A stretch of 64,000 nt of DNA, from NCBI GenBank assembly GCA_035771165.1, contig JAWNZC010000322.1, forward strand, positions 9,933,001 through 9,997,000, in the 5' to 3' direction. Shown here one piece after another: positions 43,157 through 53,635 of this stretch (position 1 is the stretch's first letter; the number at the start of each line of letters is the position of its first letter). Under the pieces are notes generated by a model. It was not told the origin of the DNA and made no database searches. It was given only the letters and a program-made list of their open reading frames with translations. Origin of the DNA: Paragorgia papillata. Its lineage: Eukaryota; Cnidaria; Anthozoa; Scleralcyonacea; Coralliidae. Both the position numbers and the translations under genes were made by a program.

Positions 43157-44190
43157 ATCATGAATATTTAGTTTATTATTATCGTATATTCAGTAAGAAT
43201 TACCCTATATTATACATCCGAAAATTGCGAAAACGTGCGTACGTACTTTGCGGATATGGTTCCTTATGACATGTACGAGGTCAACAAGCAGTAATCATTC
43301 AAATCGAGTAAAGTGACGTTTGTCGTCATAAAAAGCTGAATCCCGCAAAAGATGACGTCAAATTAAAATAAGTAATACATCAATCGAAAAGTCTTCTTAC
43401 GCTCTATTCAAATATATAGATTTCCTGTCATGGCGACATATAGATCAAAAGTTATGGCCGATATTGTAAAATTTTAGGCTGTTTGATGACGTCATCGATC
43501 ACGTGACAACCAACAATTTTCAAAAATGTCGTCTGAGCTTAAATTAATCCTAGTGACCTAAAGTATCAATTCAAACCTTAAAAACTTTGGTTAGGCACTT
43601 CCTTAGATGGTTAGGGTATTTACCCCGTTTATGTTGCTAACAAGGTTTGTCCATGAAAACAGAATAGACGAATTTATTACAGACGCGAGAAAATGCCGTG
43701 TTCACACTTGACATCAGTACCTATAGGATTGCTAGGAAGCCTTGGATACAAGAAAGAGCCCCAGAATATCAAAGAACATATATATACGTACTGTTTACCT
43801 AGTATTAAACGCTTTGCTGCTTGGTTCAACAACGACGAAACACAGGTGGTAGGCACCGAATAATAAATATATTTAGATATGTTAGTCGTCAAGTCGCCTA
43901 TCATGAAGGTGTCGTATTACATTTGGAAATGTGATTTTCTGTACGATTTACATGAATTCTATATCGGAACCATCGCTTGAATCTGTCGAATCCAGCACTA
44001 TAGGTTTTGTAGTTTTGTCTAGATCGTTTATAAATTACGAAGTGGCTATAGGTCCGGTAACCGGAACTCGTTCAAGAAAAACTGAAGGTCCGGCAATCGA
44101 TTCCAGTACCAGATTCCGATTACACGTAACTGTCGTAACACGCGTGCTTTCCTTCGATTCGCTCAGTTCAGCTGTGTCAACCAGTGTATA
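43157..44190. other. Mostly non-coding; contains one dispersed repeat block
   Basis: I see no clear gene. A block near 44,045-44,105 (with AACTCGTTCAAGAAAAACT) recurs inverted at 48,835-48,895 on the other side of the gypsy element. A 92-codon frame over the first block (43,931-44,209) has no recognised domain. Confidence 0.5.
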
Positions 44191-44195
44191 CTCAA

Positions 44196-44551
44196 TGTCG
44201 GAACCATAAGTAGGCTTGATTAAATAGACAACACTAAATAGGCTTTATTCAACTTAAAACCCAAACATAAAACTACAAGTATGACAAACATGTAGAGCTA
44301 ACGAAGTATAAAGTAAAATACAAAATAGAGGTCACCAGACGAGCCTTATGGTAATAATTCCATGTCCTAAATAACCCAGGTACTTCATGAAAGCCTGACC
44401 CCAACACACACCCTAATCCTAACCAATAAATTCGTGAATATAGGACATGGATTTATAACCAGCCTTATATCAGCACGAACTGACCAAATGCGACTGCGGG
44501 CTCGAATACCACAGACAACCCAAATGTTTCATATAATATAAGTTTATGTCA
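44196..44551 (-). repeat. Gypsy A 3' LTR with MITE insertion
   Basis: Without the insert and its duplicated 8 bp it is about 237 bp and matches 48,155-48,393. It contains the string AGGCTTTATTCAACTTAAAA, which bears on the self-priming proposal. Confidence 0.92.
44350..44460. mobile_element. 111-bp MITE in the gypsy A LTR
   Basis: The terminal inverted repeats are GGT(A)ATAA-TTCCATGTCCTA-like. The 8-bp target duplication AGCCTTAT is exact (44,342-44,349 and 44,461-44,468). The other LTR retains the empty site. Confidence 0.88.
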
Positions 44552-44754
44552 TTCTTCCTTCCTAGAAGCTCTAACTAACAGTTAAAGTTACAGTTCGCAG
44601 GGTTCTACCAACCATAACGAGATGGTGGTTTCACTTCTCGAGTGGAACGTCTTAATTGAGTCGTTGGATGAAGTTCAGGCACCTGGGTCATTAGATCTTG
44701 CTTGGATCAGAAAGAGAAGTCGGTGTCACAGTGGACTCTTCATCTTCAACACTG

Positions 44755-45102
44755 TTACTGATAGGATTTGGAAGGACCTCCGGCGTTCCGTTCTGCATGG
44801 GAGTGGACGGACATGGCCGGAGCCAGATCACGGAGAGAAACAGTTGATTCTCTACCATCCATGTATCTCACACGTGCATAGGTTGGGTTGACATCTGTTA
44901 GTTCTACTTGGTCCACAAGTGGATCATTCTTACTTGTTCGAACAAACCGGCGTAACAGAATTGGCCCCGGAGAATACAGCCATGATGGCAATGATGCACC
45001 ATGTGATGAGCGACGCTGAAAATTGAAGAACCTCTCGTGTGGAGTCGTATTAGTGGAAGTAGAGAGAAGTGACCTTATGGAGTGGAGAGCATCTGGAAGC
45101 AC
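44755..45102 (-). pseudogene. Gypsy A integrase C-terminal region
   Basis: LPDALHSIRSLLSTSTNTTP and HERFFNFQRRSSHGASLPSW are the conserved end of the integrase core in this gypsy lineage. They are followed by DPLVDQVELTDVNPTYARVR and MDGRESTVSLRDLAP, a C-terminal domain. It lies out of frame with the core segment. Confidence 0.75.
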
Positions 45103-45679
45103 GAGTTCCCATTGTGAGTCAGGCAGATTCGCTGACTTAAGAGCAAGACGAACAGCCTTCCAGATGATACATTGTATCGTTCAACCTGACCATTTCCGAT
45201 TGGATGGTAAGGTGTAGTTTTGCTCGTTGCTATTCCCCGTTGCGATAGATACTCCTTGAGTTCTCGTGAAAGAAAGGTCTGAGTGAATGAATGTAGTTAG
45301 GCATGCGACAGAGAGTAAATATCTGGTCAAGGCACTTGATGACCGTCAATGAATGCATATTTAGACATGGAAATGCAAACGGAAAACGCGAATACTCATC
45401 CACCACAGTGAGTATGTATGCGTTGCGAGATGCAGTAGATAGAGACCTCTTGAAATCGATGCTAAGTCGCTCCATGGGCTGCGTGGCCTTGATGAGGACT
45501 CCGGGCTGTGGACGATAAAACTTAGGCTTGAGTTCTGCACAAATTCTACATGATGAGCATACTTTCTTGACTTCTTCAGTAGAGTATGGAAGATTTTTAG
45601 ATCTCACAAAGTGTAGCAATCGAGTCACACCTGGATGACGCAGCGCTGCATGGATTTCGATGAGATTGGTCATCGACAT
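45103..45679 (-). pseudogene. Gypsy A integrase core
   Basis: The N-terminal HHCC zinc domain (HAALRHPGVTRLLHF then CSSCRICAELK) precedes the first catalytic Asp (RLSIDFKRSL). A small deletion with frameshift near 45,270 removes the residues around the second Asp, and the Glu region (GQVERYN) is readable in another frame down to about 45,190. Confidence 0.83.
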
Positions 45680-45703
45680 GGAAGCAGTGAATGCACGTGT
45701 AAA

Positions 45704-47241
45704 TTAATCTGGGGCAACGTTATCCTTGCCTGGTCGATACCTCACCGTATAGCTGAAAGAAGCCAACTCAAGTCGCCAGTCTTGAATCTTGTTGTTCTTA
45801 ATCTTTGTACGTTTCCTGCTGTCGAACATGGAGGTCACTGAGCGTTGATCAGTCTTAAGTGTAAAGTGACGACCAGCAAGAAAATGCCGCCACTTACGGA
45901 CTGCTTCTATGATAGCCATTGCCTCCTTTTCAACTGTGGGATAGTGTAATTCACTGCTTTGGAGCGTTCTGGACATGAAGGCAACAGGCCGACCACCCTG
46001 GCTTAATGTAGCAGAGAGAGCAACTTCTGAGGCGTCACATTCGACCACAAAGGGGAGGCTTTCATCTATGGAGTGAAGAGTTGCTTTCTCGAGTTCCTTC
46101 TTGAGCATGTTGAACGCAGCTAGGGCAGTTGCATCCAATGGGAAGGTTGTAGTCTGCGTCAAAGGCTTTATCTTGTCAGAGAAGTTTGGTATCCACTTTG
46201 CGTAGTAAGCAAACATGCCGACCACCATACGGAGGGAGCGGGCATTTTCTGGAGGAGGGAACTCTTGGAGGGTGCGGAGTCTTTCCTGGTCAAGAGTAAT
46301 TACACCATTACCAACACCATTACCAACACCGTATCCAAGTATATTGATAGATGCCTTGGATTCCACAGATTTGCTTTCGTTAAGAGTAAGATTCCTGTGC
46401 TGGACTGCTTCATGAAATTTCTGAACATTTTCATCATGTTCCTTTTGATCACGCCCAGCTACTGTTATATTATCCAGATATGGAAATGTATCTCTGAGTT
46501 CTTCCTCTTCAACGAACCTGTCCATTGCCCTCTGAAAAACAGCAACACCATTTGTAACTCCAAAAGGTATGCGACAGAAGTGGTAGAGTCTTCCATTAGC
46601 TTCAAATCCAGTGTATTTCCGATCAGTCTCTTTTATCGGCACCTGATGATAAGCACTTTTAAGATCAAACGTCGAGTAAACTTTATAGCCTGCAAGGTTG
46701 TTGACCATGTCGTCGATCCGTAGAAGGGGGTAGCTCGGTGTACTGATTGATGGTCTGCGAATAGTCTATGCAGAGCCGCGCGCTTCTTATGCCGGTTTGA
46801 TGGATCCTTGACGACAACAACTTGTCCTCTCCAAGGCGATGAGCTGGGCTCAATAATCCCTTCCAAGTGAAGCTTAGTGATCTCTTGTTGTATAAAATCC
46901 TGATCCTCCTTACTGAAACGCCTTGATTTACTTGCAATAGGTTTACAGCCGGGAAGAAGATTTGCAAATAGAGATGGTTCATCAAGTGAGGCTGCAGAGA
47001 GGCCACAGAATGGTGTAAACTTTGGAATTATCAACTCTGCTTTAGTACCACCAAATTCGATTGTGACACTCTTGTGCTCCTTTTGGAAGTCTTGAACGAA
47101 TAGATGAGTGGACATGTTGATTAAGATTGATGTCCACAAAACAGTGACCAATAACATGCGTCTTGAGAGAGGTGAGGGCCATAGATATATTTTGTGTCGA
47201 CGGATGGATATTGAAATGCAGTTGTTTGGCCATGCTTTCAC
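45704..47241 (-). pseudogene. Gypsy A reverse transcriptase and RNase H
   Basis: The first segment (to 46,633) has LPGCKPIASKSRRFSKEDQD. The second (46,708-45,704) has FDLKSAYHQVPIKETDR, the catalytic region FPYLDNITVAGRD (YLDN in place of YxDD) and RNase H with FVVECDASEVALSATLSQGG. A three-fold 12-bp repeat makes the GVGNGVGNGV run at about 46,300-46,335. The frame changes near 46,690. An N for the second catalytic Asp occurs in a known gypsy subgroup as I recall it. Confidence 0.87.
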
Positions 47242-47611
47242 TTATGAAGCTGTCAGAACTTCCAGAATCAAGGAGTGCTGTCAAAACATTCCCACAGACT
47301 GAGACCTTCACAGAGGCTTGCATCAGACTCTCTGGACATGCAGCAACGATTGAACAAAGTGCAGGTGAAAACATTGAAGCAGTAGTGCTTATAGTGGCTT
47401 TCGACTTACATACTTTAGCATAATGTCCCTTTTTACCACAGTTGTCACACAGAGAGTTTTGTGCTGGACAATTTCTTCTACTGTGAATGGAATTACCACA
47501 GAAATAGCACTTCTTCGATGTAAATGTTGCAGCAAGAGGAGAGTCAGGAACTTCAACGGTCTGTTTTGCTGAGGGAAAGGCCGCTGCTGCAGCTGTAGGA
47601 ATGCTAGGCAT
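47042..47611 (-). pseudogene. Gypsy A zinc knuckles and aspartic protease
   Basis: The two knuckles are CYFCGNSIHSRRNC and CDNCGKKGHYAKVC. The protease contains TALLDSGSSDSFISESMAKQ with a D-S-G active site. The frame differs from Gag, implying a one-base shift near 47,640, and changes again before RT near 47,100. Confidence 0.87.
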
Positions 47612-48135
47612 AGCATATGTTTCAGCGTTCTTCTGTGCTCTAAGACATTGGCTTGGTCAAAGGCAGTTTTCAAATCTAATTGACTGTTCTCTAGAAGTCG
47701 TTGGCGGATTAATGGAGATAGTAGGCCATTAATAAAAGAATCACGAACCAATTCCTCACGATATTGCTCAGCAGTAACATCCTTGAGATAACAATTCTTG
47801 CTGACTTTTCGAAGCTCTTGAAGGAACTCTGTAAGAGTTTCACCAGATTTCTGTCGTCTTGTTGCAAGCAAGTGTCGAGCAAATATTTCGTTTGGTGTTT
47901 TGATGAACAATTGATTTAATACCTCCAGTGCTGAATCATAGTCAGTACAGTCCTCAATATAATCATAAATATCATGAGATGCATAGTTAACAAGAGTCCT
48001 GAATTTATCAGGAGCCCTTTCACCACATTCAGAAATGAAGTTAGTGAAGATTTTATACCAATGCTTCCATTCTTTAGCAGCCGAGGGCGAATTAGGATCC
48101 AAGACGAGTCGAGCTGGTTTGAGTAGCGTTTCCAT
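47389..48135 (-). pseudogene. Gypsy A Gag
   Basis: Starting at Met 48,135, only four bases after the proposed primer site, the protein has EWKHWYKIFTNFISEC and FARHLLATRRQKSGETLTEF, the usual retrotransposon Gag core. The genuine frame runs to about 47,640. The rest of the open frame is a frameshift product over the knuckles. Confidence 0.85.
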
Positions 48136-48138
48136 TGA

Positions 48139-48153
48139 TTTAAGTTGAATAAA
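48139..48153 (-). promoter_or_regulatory. Putative self-priming primer-binding site of gypsy A
   Basis: On the minus (sense) strand TTTATTCAACTTAAA lies one base beyond the 5' LTR end. It is the exact reverse complement of TTTAAGTTGAATAAA inside the LTR (48,219-48,205). No tRNA-like CCA-ended site is apparent. Priming by the element's own RNA is known for Tf1-type gypsy elements. Confidence 0.6.
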
Positions 48154-48154
48154 T

Positions 48155-48393
48155 TGTTGGAACCATATAAGTAGGCTTGATTAAATAGACAACACTAAAT
48201 AGGCTTTATTCAACTTAAAACCCAAACATAAAACTACATGTATGACAAACATGTAGAGCTAACGAAGTATAAAGTAAAATACAAAATGGAGGTCACCAGA
48301 CGAGCCTTATATCAGCACGAACTGACCAAATGCGACTGCGGGCTCGAATACCACAGGCAACCCAAATGTTTCATATAATATAAGTTTATGTCA
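48155..48393 (-). repeat. Gypsy A 5' LTR
   Basis: The 239-bp LTR is the uninterrupted partner of the left LTR. It includes AATAAA (in GAATAAAGCC on the minus strand) about 55 bases before its 3' end. Confidence 0.92.
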
Positions 48394-48398
48394 CTCAA

Positions 48399-49160
48399 AT
48401 ACTGTCGTTGAATGGGTGATGGCTTCGATCAACAAAGCTTCTTTTACATTATGAGAATGTTTTAATTCATATAGTAACCTTGAAATAAAGGTAAAACTTT
48501 GCATTACATGAGCCAGCTTTCCCGGCAAACTGAGCTCACTCGTGTCAGACACGAAATTATTTTATCGCTCGGCAAAACAACAGTACGAATTTATTCAATT
48601 TATTCGTGTGTCCCCGTTATCCCCCACGAGCGTCGAAAAACCTCTGGCACCCAGGGTAGGCTCATGTAAACAGCTCCTATAAAGAAACTGTTTACATGGG
48701 AAGCGTGATGATTTGCCTTAATTTGTCTCATTCCGTCTATATAAAGAAAGTAAACCTGCCTGATATATCATTAAGGCGGCGTTCGGACTGAGTGCCCGTG
48801 CCCACGTTTAAGGCCGTGCTGATACTGGAACCGATTGCCGGACATTTAGTTTTTCTTGAACGAGTTTCGGTTACTAAGGCCATATAGAGAGAATTTGTAT
48901 CGAGTGCTGTACCGTCGTGAAATACTCGCAAATCGACAATCAGAGTTACCTCTAACTGTAAAATTACACAGTTTCAGAACGGTTCTACATAACTATATAC
49001 ACTGCTTAATGATTGCTTCTGAGAGTTTTGTACTTTTTAACAAACACTCAGCTTTTCAAGATGTGCGAAGGCTACGCCCATATTGGCAGGAATCAGTAGC
49101 GAACACTTGAGCAGGCGTCTTGTTTAAATAAAGATTACAACTTACAACTACAAGTGTTGA
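48399..49160. other. Non-coding stretch with inverted partner of the 44-kb repeat
   Basis: I see no gene. The block 48,835-48,895 is the inverted copy of 44,045-44,105. The remainder is unique. Confidence 0.5.
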
Positions 49161-49417
49161 AGTGTATAATCAGTGGCCTAGCCAGGGTGTTGGGTTTGGG
49201 GGTGCAAGAACCTTGATCTCCTAGGGGGGTCTGGGGGCATGCCCCCTGGAAACTTTGGATTTCTAGGGTCTCTGAAACACTATTTCCTGCATTTTGAGCC
49301 AAATATTTAAGAGTACTGTAATCTGAAAGCCATAAATTACATAATTTTACTACTACTACTACTACTCTACGATTTAAAGTCTTCTTTTCCCCAATCCTGG
49401 GGGTTGGACTTAAGCAG

Positions 49418-49726
49418 CTACCTGCGGGCCGCGGCTGCACTAACACTACTCCGCCACTTGCATCTGTCACTAGCCATATCACTGGTCAGGTCCCAGGCTC
49501 GCAGATCTTCCTTAATGGTATCTCGCCATGTCTTCCTTGGGCGCCCTCTACTTGTTCTACCATCCACCTCAAGTGTAGAGCACCTCTTGATCCAACCGTC
49601 GCTGCGTTCTACGTGCCCAAACCATCTCAGACGATTGCTTCGCACCACTTTATCCAAACTAGGAATCCCAAGACGTTTGTATAGGGTGGTTAATTGTGCT
49701 GACCCGGTCGGCCACTTTGACTCCAC
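49418..49726 (-). pseudogene. Non-LTR element, C-terminal region
   Basis: LRWFGHVERSDGWIKRCS and GRPRKTWRDTIKEDLRAWDL are the widely conserved C-terminal tail of this class of LINE protein. The frame differs from the RT segment, with a shift near 49,690. Confidence 0.8.
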
Positions 49727-51142
49727 AGATCCACCTGATCATCGCACGCTCGTTTCGTTCCAGACAGTTCATGTCTTCCTTCCTAAGTGGCCAGCACTCA
49801 CTGGCGTGAAGCATCGCACTGCGCACATAAGCGTTGTACACTTTGCCTCGAGTGAGAAGACACAGGACGCGACAGGTTAATATTGGAAGCAGCTCTCTGA
49901 ACTTTCCCCACGCACTTCTGGAGCGGGCAGCGGTGCTTGCTGCACATCCACCACTTGCACATATAGTATCGCCGAGATAGAAAAACGTGTCCACCACTTC
50001 AAGCCTTTGTCCTTCCACTTCAACATATTTGAGGGGACAGCCTTCGATTGGTCGGGCAATGCCCCTACATCTGTCGCACCTAAACTCTGCATCTTGCTTT
50101 AACCTGCCACGAATGTTGCAGCACCTCCTGTGTATCCAATGTTGACAACCTTCACAAAAGATGGAGTTACTACCAACACCTTGCCTACATACACCACACG
50201 GATATTTGCCAGAGTCTTTCAGATTGTTCATTTCCAGGCCACTGCACATGATCTTGGTTTTACCCATATTGATTCGGAGACCTTTCGATTCCATGTTGCT
50301 CTTCCAGGTTTTGAGTTTCTCAGTCAGCTCCTCTAACGACACAGCCGTAATTACAAGATCATCAGCATAGAGAAGTTCCCAAGGGCAGCTGGTGCGGAAC
50401 TCTCGAGACAAAGCCTGAAGCACGATGATAAAAAGCAGGGGGCTCAATATGGAGCCCTGGTGCACGCCGACTTTGACATCGAATGGATCACTGTACGACG
50501 AACCCACGCGAACCCTGCTTTTCGCATTCCGGTACATAGACTGCACAAACCTCACGATCCATTCTTCAACTCCAAGCTTGCGCATCGCCCACCACAGCAC
50601 ATCACGGGGAACCCTGTCAAAAGCCTTCTCCAGGTCCACGAATGCAAAGTAAAGGTTCTTTTTCTTAGCTAGGTGTTTTTCTTGCAGCTGGCGTAGAATG
50701 AAGATCGCATCTGTTGTCCCTCGCCCGGGCATGAAACCAAACTGCATCTCGTCGATGCTGACCATCTCACGAATCATCTTCTCCAGTATTCTTTCCAGTG
50801 CTTTCATGACCTGATCCAGGAGTTTCAGACCACGATAGTTACCCCTTTCCAGAGCTTCACCTTTACCCTTGTAAAAATTGATGATATAACTTTCGTCCCA
50901 TTCCTCAGGTACTGTACCTTGCCGCTACTGATAATGGCATGAACCAGCACAGTCACTAGATTAACACCACTTTCACCTGCCGCTTTTAGCATCTCGACCA
51001 CAACACCTGAAGGACCGGCTGCCTTCCCGGTCTTCATCTTTCTGATGGCTGTTGTCACCATCTCAGTGGAAACCTGTACTGGAGGACCAAGCACAGATTC
51101 CACTGCAGATAGGTCGTTACGGCTAGCTCCACTCAAACTCAA
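49659..51142 (-). pseudogene. Non-LTR reverse transcriptase with PHD-like finger
   Basis: Segment 51,142-50,825 has IRKMKTGKAAGPSGVVVEML. Segment 50,807-49,659 has QFGFMPGRGTTDAIF, FAFVDLEKAFDRVPR, GVHQGSILSPLLFIIVLQAL and the catalytic LLYADDLVI. Beyond the thumb lies a C4HC3 array: CGVC, CEGC, H-x2-C and CDRC. This matches a PHD-type zinc finger found in some animal LINEs. The start is not genuine because the frame is broken near 50,815. Confidence 0.87.
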
Positions 51143-51917
51143 CGTTTAGCAGGCGCTCGTAATGCTGTTTCCAGGCTGCTTTCTTGGACTGATCATCAAA
51201 CGACATGGTGCCATTATCATCCTTTACACACTTTTCCCCGATTACATCCTGATTCTGCTTTTTCATCTGCTTAGCGATGCGATATATGTTGTCTTTGCTG
51301 TCTTTCAGGTCACGAAACTCTCTGTCCTCGGCTGCCTTCTTGGCTTTGTATACCGCTCGCTTAGCTGATCTCTTTGCCTCAGTGTACTCCTCTTTGCTGC
51401 CACCCATCTTCCAGGCTTTCCAAAGTTTCCTTTTCAAGGACACAGCGGCACTAACATCATCACTCCACCACCAGGTTTGTTTTCGTAGAGGTCTTTTCTT
51501 CGTCCAACCACAAACTTCCTCGGTCGCAGATAGAAGACTACTTTTCAGTACTTTCCAGATTTCTTCCGGCTCCACCCCTGTCTCAGCACTGCTAACCTTT
51601 TTATCAAACAACCTGGAGAACTCCACTTTGCAGTCAGGGTCATTCAGCTTCCAAATCCTCCGCTTGGGTACAAACGGTTGGGAACGAGGTTCACTGTACA
51701 ACAGCCTTAAGTCACATACTAAAAGCCTATGCTGTAGCGCGCATTCTTCACCTGCGATTACCTTGACATCCTTCACCAGTTTGAAATCACGTTTTCTGAG
51801 CAAGATGTAGTCGATCTGACTCCTGTTGCTGCCTGACTGGTATGTGATGAGATGATCGTCTTTCTTCGCGAAGAAAGAGTTTCCAACAACCAGACCCTTG
51901 TTGTTATAAACCCAGAG
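51123..51917 (-). pseudogene. Non-LTR element, end of endonuclease and linker
   Basis: The stretch GLVVGNSFFAKKDDHLITYQ, followed by SQIDYILLRKRD and the conserved region ending HRLLVCDL, is the last part of the apurinic-type endonuclease. It is followed by a basic linker. The open frame continues to 52,100, but the added N-terminal residues are gypsy LTR sequence. The catalytic N-terminal half of the nuclease is absent. Confidence 0.83.
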
Positions 51918-51920
51918 CGC

Positions 51921-52130
51921 CAATATTGAAAGACGAGTCAACACAGAGAGCGAATAACTACGACAATTTAATATAGCCAAACGATACAGAAACACCAGAC
52001 AACACAAGACAAGAGATGATGGACAAAAGCGGAACCTACACAGAGTACAAACAGAATAGGAGACACATAGTGTCGCGGGCGCAGCACTAAATAATAACAA
52101 CTACAAACCTTCTGTGTACAAACTATGGCG
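51921..52130 (-). repeat. Gypsy B 3' LTR
   Basis: This LTR shares CAATATTGAAAGACGAGTCA through ACAAACTATGGCG with the right LTR. It carries an extra 15 bp between two ACAAAC strings. Confidence 0.88.
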
Positions 52131-52263
52131 TGGCTGCTCTTTTCTGTCTCTTTTCTGTTTCTGCTCTCCCGAGAGAGGCAACTGTCCGAACTAGAGTAAC
52201 AGCTAAACTTAAATGAGAACAATCAAAAGGAGGTTAATAAGCACTTGGGCTCCTAAGGTATAA

Positions 52264-53635
52264 CTAACGAACAAAGTCCTGTAAGTGAGCGGGAGGTCTA
52301 CGTTGACGACTGGAACGACGAGGGACAGTATCTGGCTCTTTGGCTGCAGAGGAAATGTCAGGGAACTGGCAAGAGTCGGTCACCAGGCTTGTGTGTTCGT
52401 CGCAGTCAGAAGAGGGGATAGACTCTGGGTCAGCTTGGAGGTCTTCGATTACAGGACCAAGCAAATAGGGAGTAGAAGTTGTGTGCAGTGGGCTAGTATC
52501 ATCATGGTTTGGTGGTTGGGATAGCTCTTCTGGGACTTGAGGAGGAAGAGGAGGTTGGGGAGCCTGGACAGATGCCGCTGGACGAACATACTCCTCAACA
52601 GAAGTGGAATCGTCAGAGCGATGGTGGTGACGTATGGGTGGGAACGAAGAAGCTGACTTGTCATAGACACGAAAACACTCGGCTAACTTCACGCGATATG
52701 ATGTGGATCGGAGTTGGGAGCCGGTAAACTTACCTACGTTACACCACGGGCAACCGATGGAAACAACCAGGTACCTGTCGTGGGCGTGAGTTTTTGAACC
52801 ATCTGAGGCGATGTATACCAAGTCGCCGACTTGCACCACAGGGAACGAAGGAAGTCGACCACTGGTGGCTTTGGACTTCTCACTGGCAGGGTGGTTATGA
52901 AGACGTTGTAAGTGCTGTTGTCTGATCAGGTGGAGGTCGGAAAGAGGAAGTTGAGAGTTCGTGAACTGGTCACGTTGGTACCACATCTCTCGCGCAGATA
53001 AACCTCTGTCACGAATACGAGGAGTATTCAGGTTAGCAGTAGCGATGGCTAACGTAAGAGGAGTGACAGAACCTCCTTCTGGGCAGATGCGAAGAAGCTC
53101 ATCGCCAAGCTCGGCAATACACTTCTCAGCTACAGGGTTCTTATTTGCATTCTTCACGCGACCAATCTCGACGGAGTTCTTCGTCGTTGGCCAGAGAGGC
53201 AAACCCGGGGGCGGGATCTACCCTAATTACCGCGCGAGGACCAGAAATTGGACACAACTCGAGGCAGAGACGGATAAGACCAGCACGAAGAGTATCACGG
53301 CGCTCATCTTGTATGATGCAGGATGTAGTGAAGGAAGAGGTTGTCTCACGAACTACCAGGATGAGTTGTCGGTTCCCTTTTATGACGTCAGCGGCAAAGG
53401 AGTTACCAACTGCAGCAGGAGGATCGGATGTGGATTGTTCAACTAAACAAGAAGGAATCTTCCTCAGGGAAGCGCACAGGTGGCATGATTGTGTGCACTG
53501 ATCCAGGGCCTTGTCGAGGTCTAAGGTGTAAAAATAGCGGAGGACGACTTGCTTCAGCTCGTGGCGAGAAGGGTGGTTGAGCTTGACATGGAGGACAGAC
53601 AGTAGATTTAAAAAGGACGAGGAATGACGATGCAC
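52264..53635 (-). pseudogene. Gypsy B integrase
   Basis: Segment 53,635-53,141 has the zinc region CTQSCHLCASLRK and the first Asp (FAADVIKGNRQLIL) and RAVIRVDPAPGFASL. Segment 53,202-52,264 has LTLAIATANLNTPRIRDRGL and a C-terminal domain (VVQVGDLVYIASDGSKTHAH). The frames overlap with a shift near 53,150. The C-terminal tail is Pro/Ser-rich. Confidence 0.8.

Larger units (their letters stand above)
44196..48393 (-). mobile_element. Complete Ty3/gypsy retrotransposon (copy A)
   Basis: The LTRs start TGT-GGAACCAT and end TTTATGTCA. The element is flanked by CTCAA at 44,191-44,195 and 48,394-48,398. The interior on the minus strand encodes Gag, zinc knuckles, protease, RT, RNase H and integrase. 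Frameshifts at about 47,640, 47,100, 46,690 and 45,270 inactivate it. The left LTR contains a small MITE. Confidence 0.93.
49346..51920 (-). mobile_element. 5'-truncated non-LTR retrotransposon
   Basis: On the minus strand, the end of an AP-type endonuclease is followed by RT and a C-terminal region. The 3' end is a short GTA-type repeat (49,347-49,363) next to the hAT sequence. The 5' end is lost near 51,915, where the gypsy B LTR begins. Frames change near 51,120, 50,900 and 49,690. Confidence 0.85.

Noticed and set aside
51968..52222. Minus-strand ORF with hydrophobic N-terminus
   Set aside because: It lies in the gypsy B LTR, and a version recurs in the other LTR at 57,572-57,778; it is repeat sequence, not a membrane protein.
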